A DNA stretch of 12,848 nucleotides, from the NCBI GenBank assembly GCA_964502635.1, contig CAZCXI010000085.1, forward strand, positions 1 through 12,848, in the 5' to 3' direction. Positions 6,020-12,797 of the stretch are shown piece after piece. Positions within the stretch are counted from its first letter, which is position 1. Every line of letters begins with the position of its first letter. A program made the position numbers and the translations under genes. The notes below the pieces were generated by a model, which saw nothing but the letters and a program-made list of their open reading frames with translations, ran no database searches and was not told the origin of the DNA. Source of the stretch: C00003060 sp964502635. GTDB taxonomy: Bacteria > Desulfobacterota > Desulfobacteria > Desulfobacterales > C00003060.

Positions 6020-6047
6020 AGCCCGGTCATCCGACCGGGCTTTTTTT
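6020..6047 (+). terminator. Strong intrinsic terminator of rpsU
   Basis: A 9-bp GC-rich stem, AGCCCGGTC paired with GACCGGGCT around the loop ATCC, is followed by seven T. It lies 22 bp after the rpsU stop and separates it from lptD. Confidence 0.95.
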
Positions 6048-6161
6048 GTATCCACGCCACGGCTTGCGTAACCATTCGTCCCTTCCAACGCGACCCGTAC
6101 AAGGGATTTCTGCAGGCTTTTTCTGTACGACGTCAAACGTTTCATGCTATAGGAAGCCCCC

Positions 6162-6287
6162 ATGGTCTCTAGGAGCCTGTCGGAGAACCCCATTTTCGGA
6201 GGCTGTTGGAAAATGTTCAGATGCAAGGCATCCGAGATTCTTAGGAATGAGGCGTACTTATCGGTACGCCGCAGTGACGAAGAATGA
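6162..6287 (+). other. Displaced ancestral lptD start, now a 41-codon leader frame
   Basis: ATG at 6162 has a good ribosome site, AGGAAG at 6151. Without the foldback element and one CTAG, this ATG reads MVSRSYFWAII, in frame with the lptD signal peptide. With the element in place it reads 41 codons and stops at TGA 6285-6287, overlapping the ATG at 6284 as ATGA. Ribosomes loading at the old site could restart on the new one. That it is translated is inference. Confidence 0.55.
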
Positions 6288-6323
6288 GGATAACGCCGCA
6301 GATGGACGTTTTCCGACAGCCTC
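6173..6323. mobile_element. Foldback (MITE-like) element E1 with CTAG target duplication
   Basis: This 151-bp palindrome-like element has ends GAGCCTGTCGGAGAA and, in reverse complement, GAGGCTGTCGGAAAA. CTAG flanks it on both sides (6169-6172 and 6324-6327). An inner copy of the end, GGAGGCTGTTGGAAAA at 6198, makes a longer pairing with the right end (6298-6324). The centre has GGCGTAC-TTATC-GGTACGCC. A 4-bp CTAG duplication is typical of IS5-family transposition, so an IS5-like transposase may have moved it in trans. It contains no transposase gene. It overlaps the first codons of lptD. Confidence 0.88.
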
Positions 6324-8566
6324 CTAGGAGCTATTTTTGGGCCATCATCTTGGTGGTGGTGTTTCTATTATCCTCAGCCTCTGCGGGGCCCTTATCACGC
6401 CCTCGAGATTCGGACCTTCCGTATCACATCCAGGCAGATACTCTTCGTTATGATGATGCCAGAAAAACTTACCGTGCCAGAGGTCATGTCACGATCACCA
6501 GGGGTGATCAGAGCCTGAAGGCTGACGCCGTGGACTTCAACGATCAAAGCAAGGAGGCTAACGCGTGGGGGAACGTGCGGTTTTTCTCCGGCAAGGATTG
6601 GTTAACAGGCAGCCGCATTCAGGTCAACTTGGATACGGATACCGGAACGCTCTACGATGGAAGTCTTTTCATCGAGGAGAGCCACTTCTACATCCGAGGA
6701 GATGAGATTCACAAAACCGGCAAGGATTCCTATTATGTCGAAGAAGGCCGTTTGACCACCTGCGACGGAGACTCGCCGGCTTGGGAGGTCACGGGCAAAG
6801 ACTTAAAGGTCAAACTGGAAGGTTACAGCACGGCCAAACACCTAGCCCTTCGGGCCAAGTCCATTCCTGTCCTTTATGTGCCCTTTCTTGTCTTTCCTGC
6901 AAAAAGAAAGCGTCAGAGCGGGTTGCTCATGCCCCAGGTCGGCGGTTCCAATCGGAATGGCTTTGAGTACACCCAGCCTGTTTTCTGGGCCATCAGCGAA
7001 AGCAGCGACGCCACTTTTTATGAGCACTACATGGCAGATCGCGGCCTGAAGCAGGGCGTTGAATATCGGTACGTGTTGGCGCCAGAAAGCAAGGGCGCTG
7101 CAATGTATGATTTCCTTTACGATCGACAAATCGATGATGGCACCTCCGGCTTTAAGGGATTCAGGGGAGATGACGAGGACCGTTTGAATAGAAAACGGTG
7201 GTGGTTCAGAACAAGAAGTGATCAGGAACTTCCAGCTGGGTTCAAGGCAAAACTCGATCTGGATATCGTCAGTGACCAGGATTACCTGCGCGAGTTTGAC
7301 GGGGGCTACACGGGCTATGGACGCTCTGATCGTTATTTCCTCACAGCATTTGGCAGGGGACTGGACGATCGCACCGATACGGTTCGGCTAAATCAATTCA
7401 ACGTGAACAAAACCTGGGAGCGATTCAGCCTGAATGCTGATCTTCGCTGGTATGACAATACTATCGTCCGCAAGAATGACGATCCTGACACGACCCTCCA
7501 AAGACTGCCGTTCGTCCAGTTAGAGGGATCCAAACAACCACTGTATGAGACGCCCCTCTACTTTGATGTCCAGTCCTCGTATGATTATTTCTGGAGGGAT
7601 TTCGGCGCCAGGGGCCATCGGACCGACATGCACCCCCGGCTCTATTATCCATTGACCCTGGGCAACCATCTTGATTTTGAACCTTCTTTCGGCGTGCGTG
7701 AGACCTTGTGGCAGGTCGAAAAATACGAAGATGATGACCAGGAGGGAAAAGATCATTTCAAGTCCCGGACACTCTTTGATTTCAAGGGAGACCTGTCAAC
7801 AGAGTTTTCCAGGGTCTTCAACGTTACAGGACACAGCCTGGACAAGATCAAACACGCTGTCAGACCCCAGGTGGTTTACGAGTATGTCCCTGTCCCGAAC
7901 CAGGAGGATTATCCGTACTTTGAGGGTATTGACCGTGTCGAGGAAAAAAACCTCGTCACCTATTCGATCACGAACAATTTTACTGCAAAGATGCGAGAAG
8001 GATCCCAGCCACATGCGAAGACGTCCCTTGAGGGCGAATCGGCAGATGAATCACTCCCGTTTAAATATCGTTATTATGACTTTTGCCGCATCAAATTCAC
8101 ACAGAGCTATGATATCATAGAGGCCCGTCGGAGCACAGATGGATCCGGACCAAGGCAGCCCTTCTCCGACATCAAGGGGGAAGTGGAATGCACGATGTCC
8201 CCGCGCCTCGACCTGGATGGAGATGTCACGTGGTCGCCCTATGATGGTAAATTCAAGAGCTATAACACCATATTGGGCCTCGGCAACCAGCGAGGAGACA
8301 GGGCTTCGATGGATTACCGGTACACGCAGGACAGCAGCGAGAGTATTGTGGCCAAGGTCGATGTCAAGCTTCTTGACCCTCTGTCAGCCTCCTGGCAATA
8401 CGAACGAAACCTCAAGGACGGGCAGGACATAGAAATGATGGTGGGATTCAAGTACGAACCCCAGTGTTGGTCTTTGAGTGTGAGCTACACGCGTGACAGC
8501 ACCATAGACTCCCGGGAGTTCTTTGTTGAGATCAGTCTGCAAGGACTGGGAAAGATAGGCCTGTAA
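6284..8566 (+). CDS. lptD: LPS-assembly outer membrane protein LptD
   Basis: This 760-residue outer-membrane translocon component, with LptE, inserts lipopolysaccharide into the outer leaflet. A signal peptide with hydrophobic core FWAIILVVVFLLSSASA lies at about 18-34. The OstA/LptA-like jellyroll domain (about 45-160) begins YHIQADTLRYDDARKTYRARG. The remainder is a barrel rich in alternating aromatic strands. C160 (LTTC) and C728 (EPQCW) match the positions of the disulfide-forming cysteines of the family, although the C-terminal site has one Cys here, not the adjacent pair of E. coli. The first 14-15 codons, including ATG 6284 and the alternative ATG 6302, lie in the inserted element E1, so the N-terminus is recent. 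The signal peptide n-region still has two arginines and looks usable. No lptE is seen; the gene is followed only by repeats. Confidence 0.95.
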   Translation: MRITPQMDVFRQPPRSYFWAIILVVVFLLSSASAGPLSRPRDSDLPYHIQADTLRYDDARKTYRARGHVTITRGDQSLKADAVDFNDQSKEANAWGNVRFFSGKDWLTGSRIQVNLDTDTGTLYDGSLFIEESHFYIRGDEIHKTGKDSYYVEEGRLTTCDGDSPAWEVTGKDLKVKLEGYSTAKHLALRAKSIPVLYVPFLVFPAKRKRQSGLLMPQVGGSNRNGFEYTQPVFWAISESSDATFYEHYMADRGLKQGVEYRYVLAPESKGAAMYDFLYDRQIDDGTSGFKGFRGDDEDRLNRKRWWFRTRSDQELPAGFKAKLDLDIVSDQDYLREFDGGYTGYGRSDRYFLTAFGRGLDDRTDTVRLNQFNVNKTWERFSLNADLRWYDNTIVRKNDDPDTTLQRLPFVQLEGSKQPLYETPLYFDVQSSYDYFWRDFGARGHRTDMHPRLYYPLTLGNHLDFEPSFGVRETLWQVEKYEDDDQEGKDHFKSRTLFDFKGDLSTEFSRVFNVTGHSLDKIKHAVRPQVVYEYVPVPNQEDYPYFEGIDRVEEKNLVTYSITNNFTAKMREGSQPHAKTSLEGESADESLPFKYRYYDFCRIKFTQSYDIIEARRSTDGSGPRQPFSDIKGEVECTMSPRLDLDGDVTWSPYDGKFKSYNTILGLGNQRGDRASMDYRYTQDSSESIVAKVDVKLLDPLSASWQYERNLKDGQDIEMMVGFKYEPQCWSLSVSYTRDSTIDSREFFVEISLQGLGKIGL

Positions 8567-8569
8567 CTC

Positions 8570-8778
8570 TTTGGTAAGGTTCAAAAGTTGAGGCAAATCC
8601 CTTTAGCAAGCGGTTAAAGGGATAGGGAGAATCGCTGAACGTAGGCATACAGCCATTTCCACCCACACGAATGGCATACCTACTTAAAGGCATTGGTTGC
8701 CGAAGAGAAGCAATTCTCCCTATCCCGAAGGTATTTGTTCAGAAATACACGATGCCACAACTTTTGTACGTTACCAAA
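8570..8778. mobile_element. Foldback (MITE-like) element E4
   Basis: This 209-bp imperfect palindrome starts 3 bp after the lptD stop. Its ends are TTTGGTAAGGTTCAAAAGTT and, in reverse complement, TTTGGTAACGTACAAAAGTT. Inner arms GGGATAGGGAGAAT (about 8619) and ATTCTCCCTATCCC (about 8712) pair, and the centre GTAGGCATACAGCCATT pairs with AATGGCATACCTAC. It is non-coding, and no target duplication is clear. Its transcript could fold into a long stem that protects the lptD 3' end. Confidence 0.8.
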
Positions 8779-8780
8779 TC

Positions 8781-8973
8781 TTGACAGACTCGTAAAAAGT
8801 ATTTTGCGAACGATATTGAGCATTTTGGGAGAAAGGCACTTAAGATGTTTGGCGTTAAAAAATGCTAACTGTTTGAGGGCCTTAGCCCGAGTTTTAGCAT
8901 TTTAGCTGAACATCTTAAGGGTCCCCAAAATGTTCACAGAGTGAGTAAAATCGACTTTTTACGAAACCATCAA
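8781..8973. mobile_element. Foldback (MITE-like) element, family A, copy 2
   Basis: This is the same family as 71-276. The left end TTGACAGACTCGTAAAAAGT pairs with the right end (TTGATGGTTTCGTAAAAAGT in reverse complement). The interior forms a long stem from CTTAAGATGTT to AACATCTTAAG around GAGGGCCTTAGCCC. It lies 2 bp from element E4, and together they occupy nearly all the lptD-nusG gap. Confidence 0.8.
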
Positions 8974-9020
8974 TCTTTATACAAGTCAACATAAACCTCG
9001 TTTGTTGGGCAGGGTCTCCT

Positions 9021-9545
9021 ATGGCACCATTTGACATGCATCCGGCCTGGTATGTGCTCCACACCCGGAGCCGCTTTGAACAAGTCGTTTTTGACGGGCT
9101 TGAGAGGAAATCGCTCGAAGCCTTTCTTCCAAAAATGACGGTCATGAGTAAGCGTCGCGATCGACGTCAAAAAATACGGGTTCCTCTCTTTCCCGGATAT
9201 GTTTTTGTGAAAAGCGAACTGAATGCCCATGAGCGCCTTGAGATCGTCAAGACCGTGGGGGTCGTACGCCTGGTGGGAAACAGGGGTGGCCCTGTCCCGG
9301 TAGACGATGAGGCCATTGATTCGCTGCGCATCATGGTAACCGGAAACAACCCGGTGGCGACTGGGACGCGACTGAGAAAAGGAGATCGTGTCATGGTGGT
9401 GGAGGGACCCTTTGTGGGCGTTATCGGGACCTTTGTCCGCTACCGTGGCGCTGACCGGGTAGTAGTATCCATCGAGGCCTTGGGGCAGTATGCCGCAGTC
9501 GATGTTCCTGAAGAATACGTGGAACGGCTTCCTGGCCTTGCTTAG
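9021..9545 (+). CDS. NusG/RfaH-family transcription elongation factor (paralogue)
   Basis: This 174-residue protein has the NusG N-terminal domain (about 8-104: WYVLHTRSRFEQVV, LFPGYVFV at 56-63, VKTVGVVRLVG) and a C-terminal KOW domain (about 117-170: RKGDRVMVVEGPFVGVIGTF). It binds the RNA polymerase clamp and modulates pausing or termination. Housekeeping nusG normally sits between secE and rplK; here there is none of that, so I read it as a specialised paralogue like those that precede polysaccharide operons. No such operon follows; the next gene is a dodecin. The ribosome site is weak (GGGCAGGG), and an in-frame ATG at 9036 is possible. Its stop codon is formed by the end of an inserted foldback element. 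The promoter must lie within or beyond element copy A2. Confidence 0.92.
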   Translation: MAPFDMHPAWYVLHTRSRFEQVVFDGLERKSLEAFLPKMTVMSKRRDRRQKIRVPLFPGYVFVKSELNAHERLEIVKTVGVVRLVGNRGGPVPVDDEAIDSLRIMVTGNNPVATGTRLRKGDRVMVVEGPFVGVIGTFVRYRGADRVVVSIEALGQYAAVDVPEEYVERLPGLA

Positions 9546-9727
9546 GGCTCGCACAAGAATAAGTTCGCAGAATTGGCGCTCAGATTTGGTTCAGATTTGG
9601 CCGATCCGATTGAGCAAAACCGGAGGAATAGCGAGCTATTTCGAGGAGTTTGCGAATGAGGCATCGGTCAAAGATGGGCTGAAAGTGAGATGCCAAAATG
9701 TGAAGTTATTGTTGCGCGAGCCCTAAG
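9541..9727. mobile_element. Foldback (MITE-like) element E2 in the NusG-like stop codon
   Basis: The left end CTTAGGGCTCGCACAAGAAT and the right end (CTTAGGGCTCGCGCAACAAT in reverse complement) match over about 28 bp with four mismatches. If the element proper begins at GGGCTCGC and ends at GCGAGCCC, it is flanked by TA on each side, as for transposons that duplicate a TA target. The centre has AGGAATAGC-GA-GCTATTTCGAGGA. The insertion splits what would have been a TAA stop and rebuilds it as TAG. No coding content is seen. Confidence 0.78.
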
Positions 9728-9784
9728 TGTGACGTGCTATCAGCTTCTGGCCGAGAGTTGTGTGGAACAAACGAGGCAACGGGA

Positions 9785-9797
9785 CACCTGCCAGGTG
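9785..9797. promoter_or_regulatory. Short palindrome ahead of the dodecin gene
   Basis: CACCTG-C-CAGGTG is a perfect dyad about 95 bp before the dodecin start, in the only gene-free and repeat-free stretch before it. It could be an operator; nothing else supports a function. Confidence 0.3.
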
Positions 9798-9874
9798 GAT
9801 GGGGCTTGATCGTATAACCGGAGACGAGAATGCTCACAGGGGGCTTCAGAGGGAACAAACCAAAGAAAAAAGAA

Positions 9875-9883
9875 AGGAGGTGA
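9875..9883 (+). promoter_or_regulatory. Consensus Shine-Dalgarno site of the dodecin gene
   Basis: AGGAGGTGA, the full anti-16S complement, lies 6 bases before the ATG at 9890. Such a strong site predicts high translation. Confidence 0.85.
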
Positions 9884-9889
9884 AAAACC

Positions 9890-10096
9890 ATGTCAAGGGT
9901 CGCACGAGTCACTGAGATTATTTCAGGGTCGCCGGTCAGCTTTGACGATGCGGTAAAGATCGGCTTTGAGCGGGCCTGTAAAACCCTCCGGGGGATTACG
10001 GGGCTTCGCATCCTTGAACAGCGCATTCAGGTGGCGGATAACAAGATGGTGGAATATCGTGTGAGAATGGAAATTATCTTTGTTCTGGAAAACTGA
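9890..10096 (+). CDS. Dodecin-family small protein, lacking the usual flavin residues
   Basis: This 68-residue protein has the one-helix, three-strand dodecin pattern: VARVTEIISGSPVSFDDAVKIGFERACKTLRGI, then strands ILEQRIQVADNK and EYRVRMEIIFVLE. Dodecins assemble as 12-mer shells that store or buffer flavins. By ungapped alignment to the usual family sequence (from memory), the flavin-stacking Trp corresponds to G38 and the isoalloxazine-contacting Gln to R57. Flavin binding as usually described is therefore doubtful, and another ligand or none is possible. Its length is normal, and the start follows a perfect ribosome site. It is convergent with the membrane protein gene at 10100, 3 bp away, with no terminator between. 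Confidence 0.9.
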   Translation: MSRVARVTEIISGSPVSFDDAVKIGFERACKTLRGITGLRILEQRIQVADNKMVEYRVRMEIIFVLEN

Positions 10097-10099
10097 GCG

Positions 10100-10363
10100 T
10101 CACTGTTCTTCGCCCCGATGTCTGACCATGCGAGTCAACACTCGAATAAGGTTTGTAGCGAGCACAATACCGCTTAATACCATGAGTACCAGGGGCACCC
10201 AACAGTGCTCCTGGTATTCTTCATGCGCCAGGGCCACTCGAAAGCCCACCCTGCTGAAACCAAAGACCAACGCCATGAAAACAGAGATTATGATGCAGAA
10301 AAGATCGGAATCATACCACGGGATAAGAATTTTTCGAAAGGAAGGGTTTTGATCCAGTTTCAT
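10100..10363 (-). CDS. Small two-helix membrane protein, function unknown
   Basis: This 87-residue protein has hydrophobic segments at about 20-38 (DLFCIIISVFMALVFGFS) and 55-77 (WVPLVLMVLSGIVLATNLIRVL), a short acidic/polar loop (HEEYQEH) and a basic C-terminus (RMVRHRGEEQ). An N-terminal PSFRKILIPWYDSD and the two spans fit a small inner-membrane protein with both ends in the cytoplasm. The pattern looks like a lineage-restricted hypothetical, but I cannot name the family. No good ribosome site precedes the ATG at 10363. The start is divergent from the rlmD gene, sharing the 243-bp gap. Confidence 0.68.
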   Translation of the reverse strand: MKLDQNPSFRKILIPWYDSDLFCIIISVFMALVFGFSRVGFRVALAHEEYQEHCWVPLVLMVLSGIVLATNLIRVLTRMVRHRGEEQ

Positions 10364-10606
10364 GCAAGGAATACTACATGAGCTCTGTCTGGAAAATCAA
10401 CACCATATTGCACACACCCCTATTCGTTGAGGCAAAGGCTTCAATCCTCGAATCCTTGAACCCTTATGATCCTACCAACGCTTTTGGAGATGATCCTTTC
10501 TTAATCATGTATGCCCCGGCCAAAGTGAACACCAGGTCCGCTGACTTTTGTTAAACCGCAACTTCGAGGCCATAACAATGGGAGAAAAAGGCCGACAGGC
10601 CTGATC
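10364..10606. other. Divergent upstream region, no supported gene
   Basis: This gap carries the promoters of the membrane protein gene (-) and the methyltransferase gene (+), but I could not place either convincingly. An AGGCC-GACA-GGCCT hairpin (10589-10602) lies directly before the methyltransferase ATG and could mask or space its ribosome site (GGAGAAAAAGG). Confidence 0.35.
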
Positions 10607-12001
10607 ATGACCGTTCGAAAAGGAGAGATCCTGGAATTGAAGATCGAAAAACTGGCCTTCGGGGGCCGTGGACTGGCCCGGGTAGATGGCTTTACGGTCT
10701 TTGCGGAACGGACGGTCCCGGGTGATGAGGTGCGAGCCAGGGTGGTTCGGAGGAAAAAGAATCATGCCGAGGCGCGGGTTGTGGAGTTGATCACCCCTTC
10801 TGCCTTCAGGGTGGCGTCCCCGTGTCCTTACAGTGGGTTCTGCGGTGGCTGTCCTTGGCAGTTCCTTGATTATGAAAAACAGCTCTCAGTCAAGAGGGAG
10901 CTGGTCGTCGAAGCCTTGGAGCACATTGGCGGACTCAAGGAAGTCCCAGTGAATCCTGTCATACCTTCTGAGAAGAAATTTCAATATCGCAACAAGATGG
11001 AGTTTTCCTTTTCTGATAGAAGATGGCTCTTGCCTGAAGAACTCTCCAGGGACGATATTTCCAGGGACTTTGCCCTTGGGCTCCATGTGCCGGGAACCTT
11101 CCACAAGGTCCTCGACATCAATGCGTGCCTGCTTCAGCCAGGCTTGGGCAACAAGATCCTGGCCGACGTTCGGCGTCACGCAATACAAAGCATGATACCC
11201 CCGTACGGGCTAAAATCGCATCAGGGGTTCTGGCGTTTCTTGATGCTTCGGCATTCGTCAACGGATGACGCCTGGATGGTCAATGTTGTCACTTCGGAAG
11301 AGCAGGTGGCCTGGGTGCAGCCTCTGGCCGACCTGCTGTATGAAGAGCATCGGAATATCACTTCAGTCGTCAACAACGTGAACACAAGAAGGGCCTCTAT
11401 CGCTATTGGTGAGAGGGAGATACTCCTTGCAGGCGAGCCTTTTATCCGAGACAAGATCGGTCGGTTTGAATTTGAGATCTCAGCCAATTCCTTCTTCCAA
11501 ACCAACACGGCCGGCGCTGCGCGTCTGTATGAGGTCGTGAAAAGCTACGCGGAACTCACGGGGCAGGAAACGGTGGTAGACCTATACAGCGGAACAGGCA
11601 CCATCCCCATATTCCTTTCTGACGGGGCGGCAAAGATTGTAGGCATCGAGATCTCGGAAAGCGCCATAAGGGATGCACAGAAGAACTGCCAAAAAAACCG
11701 GGTTAAGCATTGTCAATTCATTTTGGCAGACATCAAAGCAGGGCTCAAGCAAATTAGAGAGAAGACCGACGTGATGATCGCGGATCCGCCCAGGGCCGGC
11801 ATGCACGTGGACGTGGTGAAAGCAATCCGCAGCATGGCGCCGGCCAGGATCGTCTACGTTTCGTGCAATCCAGCCACCCTTGCCAGAGACCTCGCCATGC
11901 TGACAGAAGATTATCGTGTGGTGGAGGTTCAGCCTGTTGACATGTTCCCCCACACTTATCATATAGAATCTGTGGCCAGACTTGACCTCATCCGCGCCTA
12001 G
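10607..12001 (+). CDS. rlmD: 23S rRNA (uracil-C5) methyltransferase, RlmD/TrmA family
   Basis: This 464-residue S-adenosylmethionine enzyme makes 5-methyluridine in RNA; the RlmD branch modifies U1939 of 23S rRNA. An N-terminal TRAM domain (about 1-62) starts KGEILELKIEKLAFGGRGLARV. The [4Fe-4S] cysteines C73, C79, C82 (CPYSGFCGGC) and C174 match the family spacing. QTNTAGAARLYE, the SAM loop DLYSGTGT (about 325-332), DPPRAGMH, the catalytic nucleophile C420 in VSCNPATLARDLAML, and the terminal base E454 in HIESVARL are all present. The cluster and TRAM domain favour RlmD over TrmA; assignment of the exact base is by family. Its 3' end overlaps the convergent TerB-like gene by 14 bp. Confidence 0.94.
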   Translation: MTVRKGEILELKIEKLAFGGRGLARVDGFTVFAERTVPGDEVRARVVRRKKNHAEARVVELITPSAFRVASPCPYSGFCGGCPWQFLDYEKQLSVKRELVVEALEHIGGLKEVPVNPVIPSEKKFQYRNKMEFSFSDRRWLLPEELSRDDISRDFALGLHVPGTFHKVLDINACLLQPGLGNKILADVRRHAIQSMIPPYGLKSHQGFWRFLMLRHSSTDDAWMVNVVTSEEQVAWVQPLADLLYEEHRNITSVVNNVNTRRASIAIGEREILLAGEPFIRDKIGRFEFEISANSFFQTNTAGAARLYEVVKSYAELTGQETVVDLYSGTGTIPIFLSDGAAKIVGIEISESAIRDAQKNCQKNRVKHCQFILADIKAGLKQIREKTDVMIADPPRAGMHVDVVKAIRSMAPARIVYVSCNPATLARDLAMLTEDYRVVEVQPVDMFPHTYHIESVARLDLIRA

Positions 12002-12449
12002 GGCTTACCTTCACCTTGGCGTCAATGAGATCTTTTTGGCTCAGGCGCAACAGCTTGGCAAGTTTGTGAACCAGATAGTCCTCGTGTTTATCGAGCCTCC
12101 CATCCGCATATACGACCTGCCAAACCATCTCAATGATCTGGATCTTTTCTTGTCTTGAATAATTCTGGTTGATCAGGTTGGTAAATTGCCACAGGTCTAT
12201 GCTGCCCTCCAGTCCTTCCTCCGAGGCCTCCATCAGCTCAGCGACATGTTCGTCAGACAGGCGATACTGTCTTTTCAGCAACGAGATAATATTTTCTCGT
12301 TCTGAGTCGCTGAACTCACCGTCTATGCTGGCCATCTCCAGGAAAAGTGCACATACGGCTACACGAACGTCATGGGATTCGGGCCTTCCCTGAGCCCCAG
12401 GATTCACCCCCTTGCCTTTTGCCAAGAATCTCCTTACCAGATCGATCAT
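11988..12449 (-). CDS. TerB-like (tellurite-resistance/DjlA N-terminal fold) protein
   Basis: This 153-residue, all-helical protein has its TerB domain at about 27-145. Two acidic loop motifs recur: IDGEFSDSE at 42-50 and ADGRLDKHED at 115-124, the paired DG-x-(F/L)-x-x-x-E sites that bind divalent metal in TerB. The N-terminal 25 residues (MIDLVRRFLAKGKG...) are a short basic helix and linker. No signal or membrane segment and no J domain are present, so it is a lone TerB protein, not DjlA. The start is 12449 with AGAGGG upstream. The other ter genes are absent, so a tellurite role is not implied; single TerB proteins are usually of unknown stress-related function. Confidence 0.85.
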   Translation of the reverse strand: MIDLVRRFLAKGKGVNPGAQGRPESHDVRVAVCALFLEMASIDGEFSDSERENIISLLKRQYRLSDEHVAELMEASEEGLEGSIDLWQFTNLINQNYSRQEKIQIIEMVWQVVYADGRLDKHEDYLVHKLAKLLRLSQKDLIDAKVKVSPRRG

Positions 12450-12484
12450 TTCAAATGCCCTCTTCCGACTTCACATGTCTTGCA

Positions 12485-12600
12485 TGACCGGCCTGCTCCC
12501 CGCAAGCCCCGTCCGGAAGGGCGGGGTCAAGGGGAGCTATACAAAAATGGCAAGCTTCCTTACCGGGAAGCCCCGCCCGGGAGGGCGGGGAGGCTTCACT
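12485..12600 (+). repeat. Two-hairpin REP-like repeat, family B, copy 2
   Basis: This is the same unit as 5156-5268. It contains TGACCGGCCTGCT, CCGCAAGCCCC, the first hairpin (CCCCGTCC ... GGGCGGGG), GGGGAGCTAT, CTTACCGGGAAG and a second hairpin (GCCCCGCCC ... GGGCGGGG) ending GAGGCTTCACT. The flanks CTTACCGG and GGCTTCA echo those of the hairpin at 1-52. It lies just upstream of the TerB-like gene on the opposite strand. Confidence 0.8.
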
Positions 12601-12656
12601 GAATACCGGTCTTGTTTTAAAGCATGTTAGAATATGGAACCAAAACAGATAGTTGA

Positions 12657-12797
12657 GGGTGCCCCTAAAAATTAGGATACCGGCCCGAGTTCAAGGCACG
12701 CGAAACTTTTAACCGCAGGAATACTCATAGTATTTTGAAGATTACAATTTGAGCATAACGCAGAAATCGGGTTGATAGACAATTTTTGGAGGTACCC
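12657..12797. mobile_element. Foldback (MITE-like) element E3 with TTGA target duplication
   Basis: This 141-bp element has a left end GGGTGCCCCTAAAAATT and a right end reading GGGTACCTCCAAAAATT in reverse complement. TTGA flanks both sides (12653-12656 and 12798-12801). The second TTGA is also the first four bases of the REP unit at 12798, so the insertion is at the REP edge. The centre AGGAATACTCATAGTATTTTGAAGA and the block GAGCATAACGCAGAAAT resemble the interiors of E2 and E1. Confidence 0.82.

Noticed and set aside
10579..10605. Eight-codon frame before the methyltransferase start
   Set aside because: Too short to claim as a leader peptide; it stops within the ribosome-binding region and has no ribosome site of its own.
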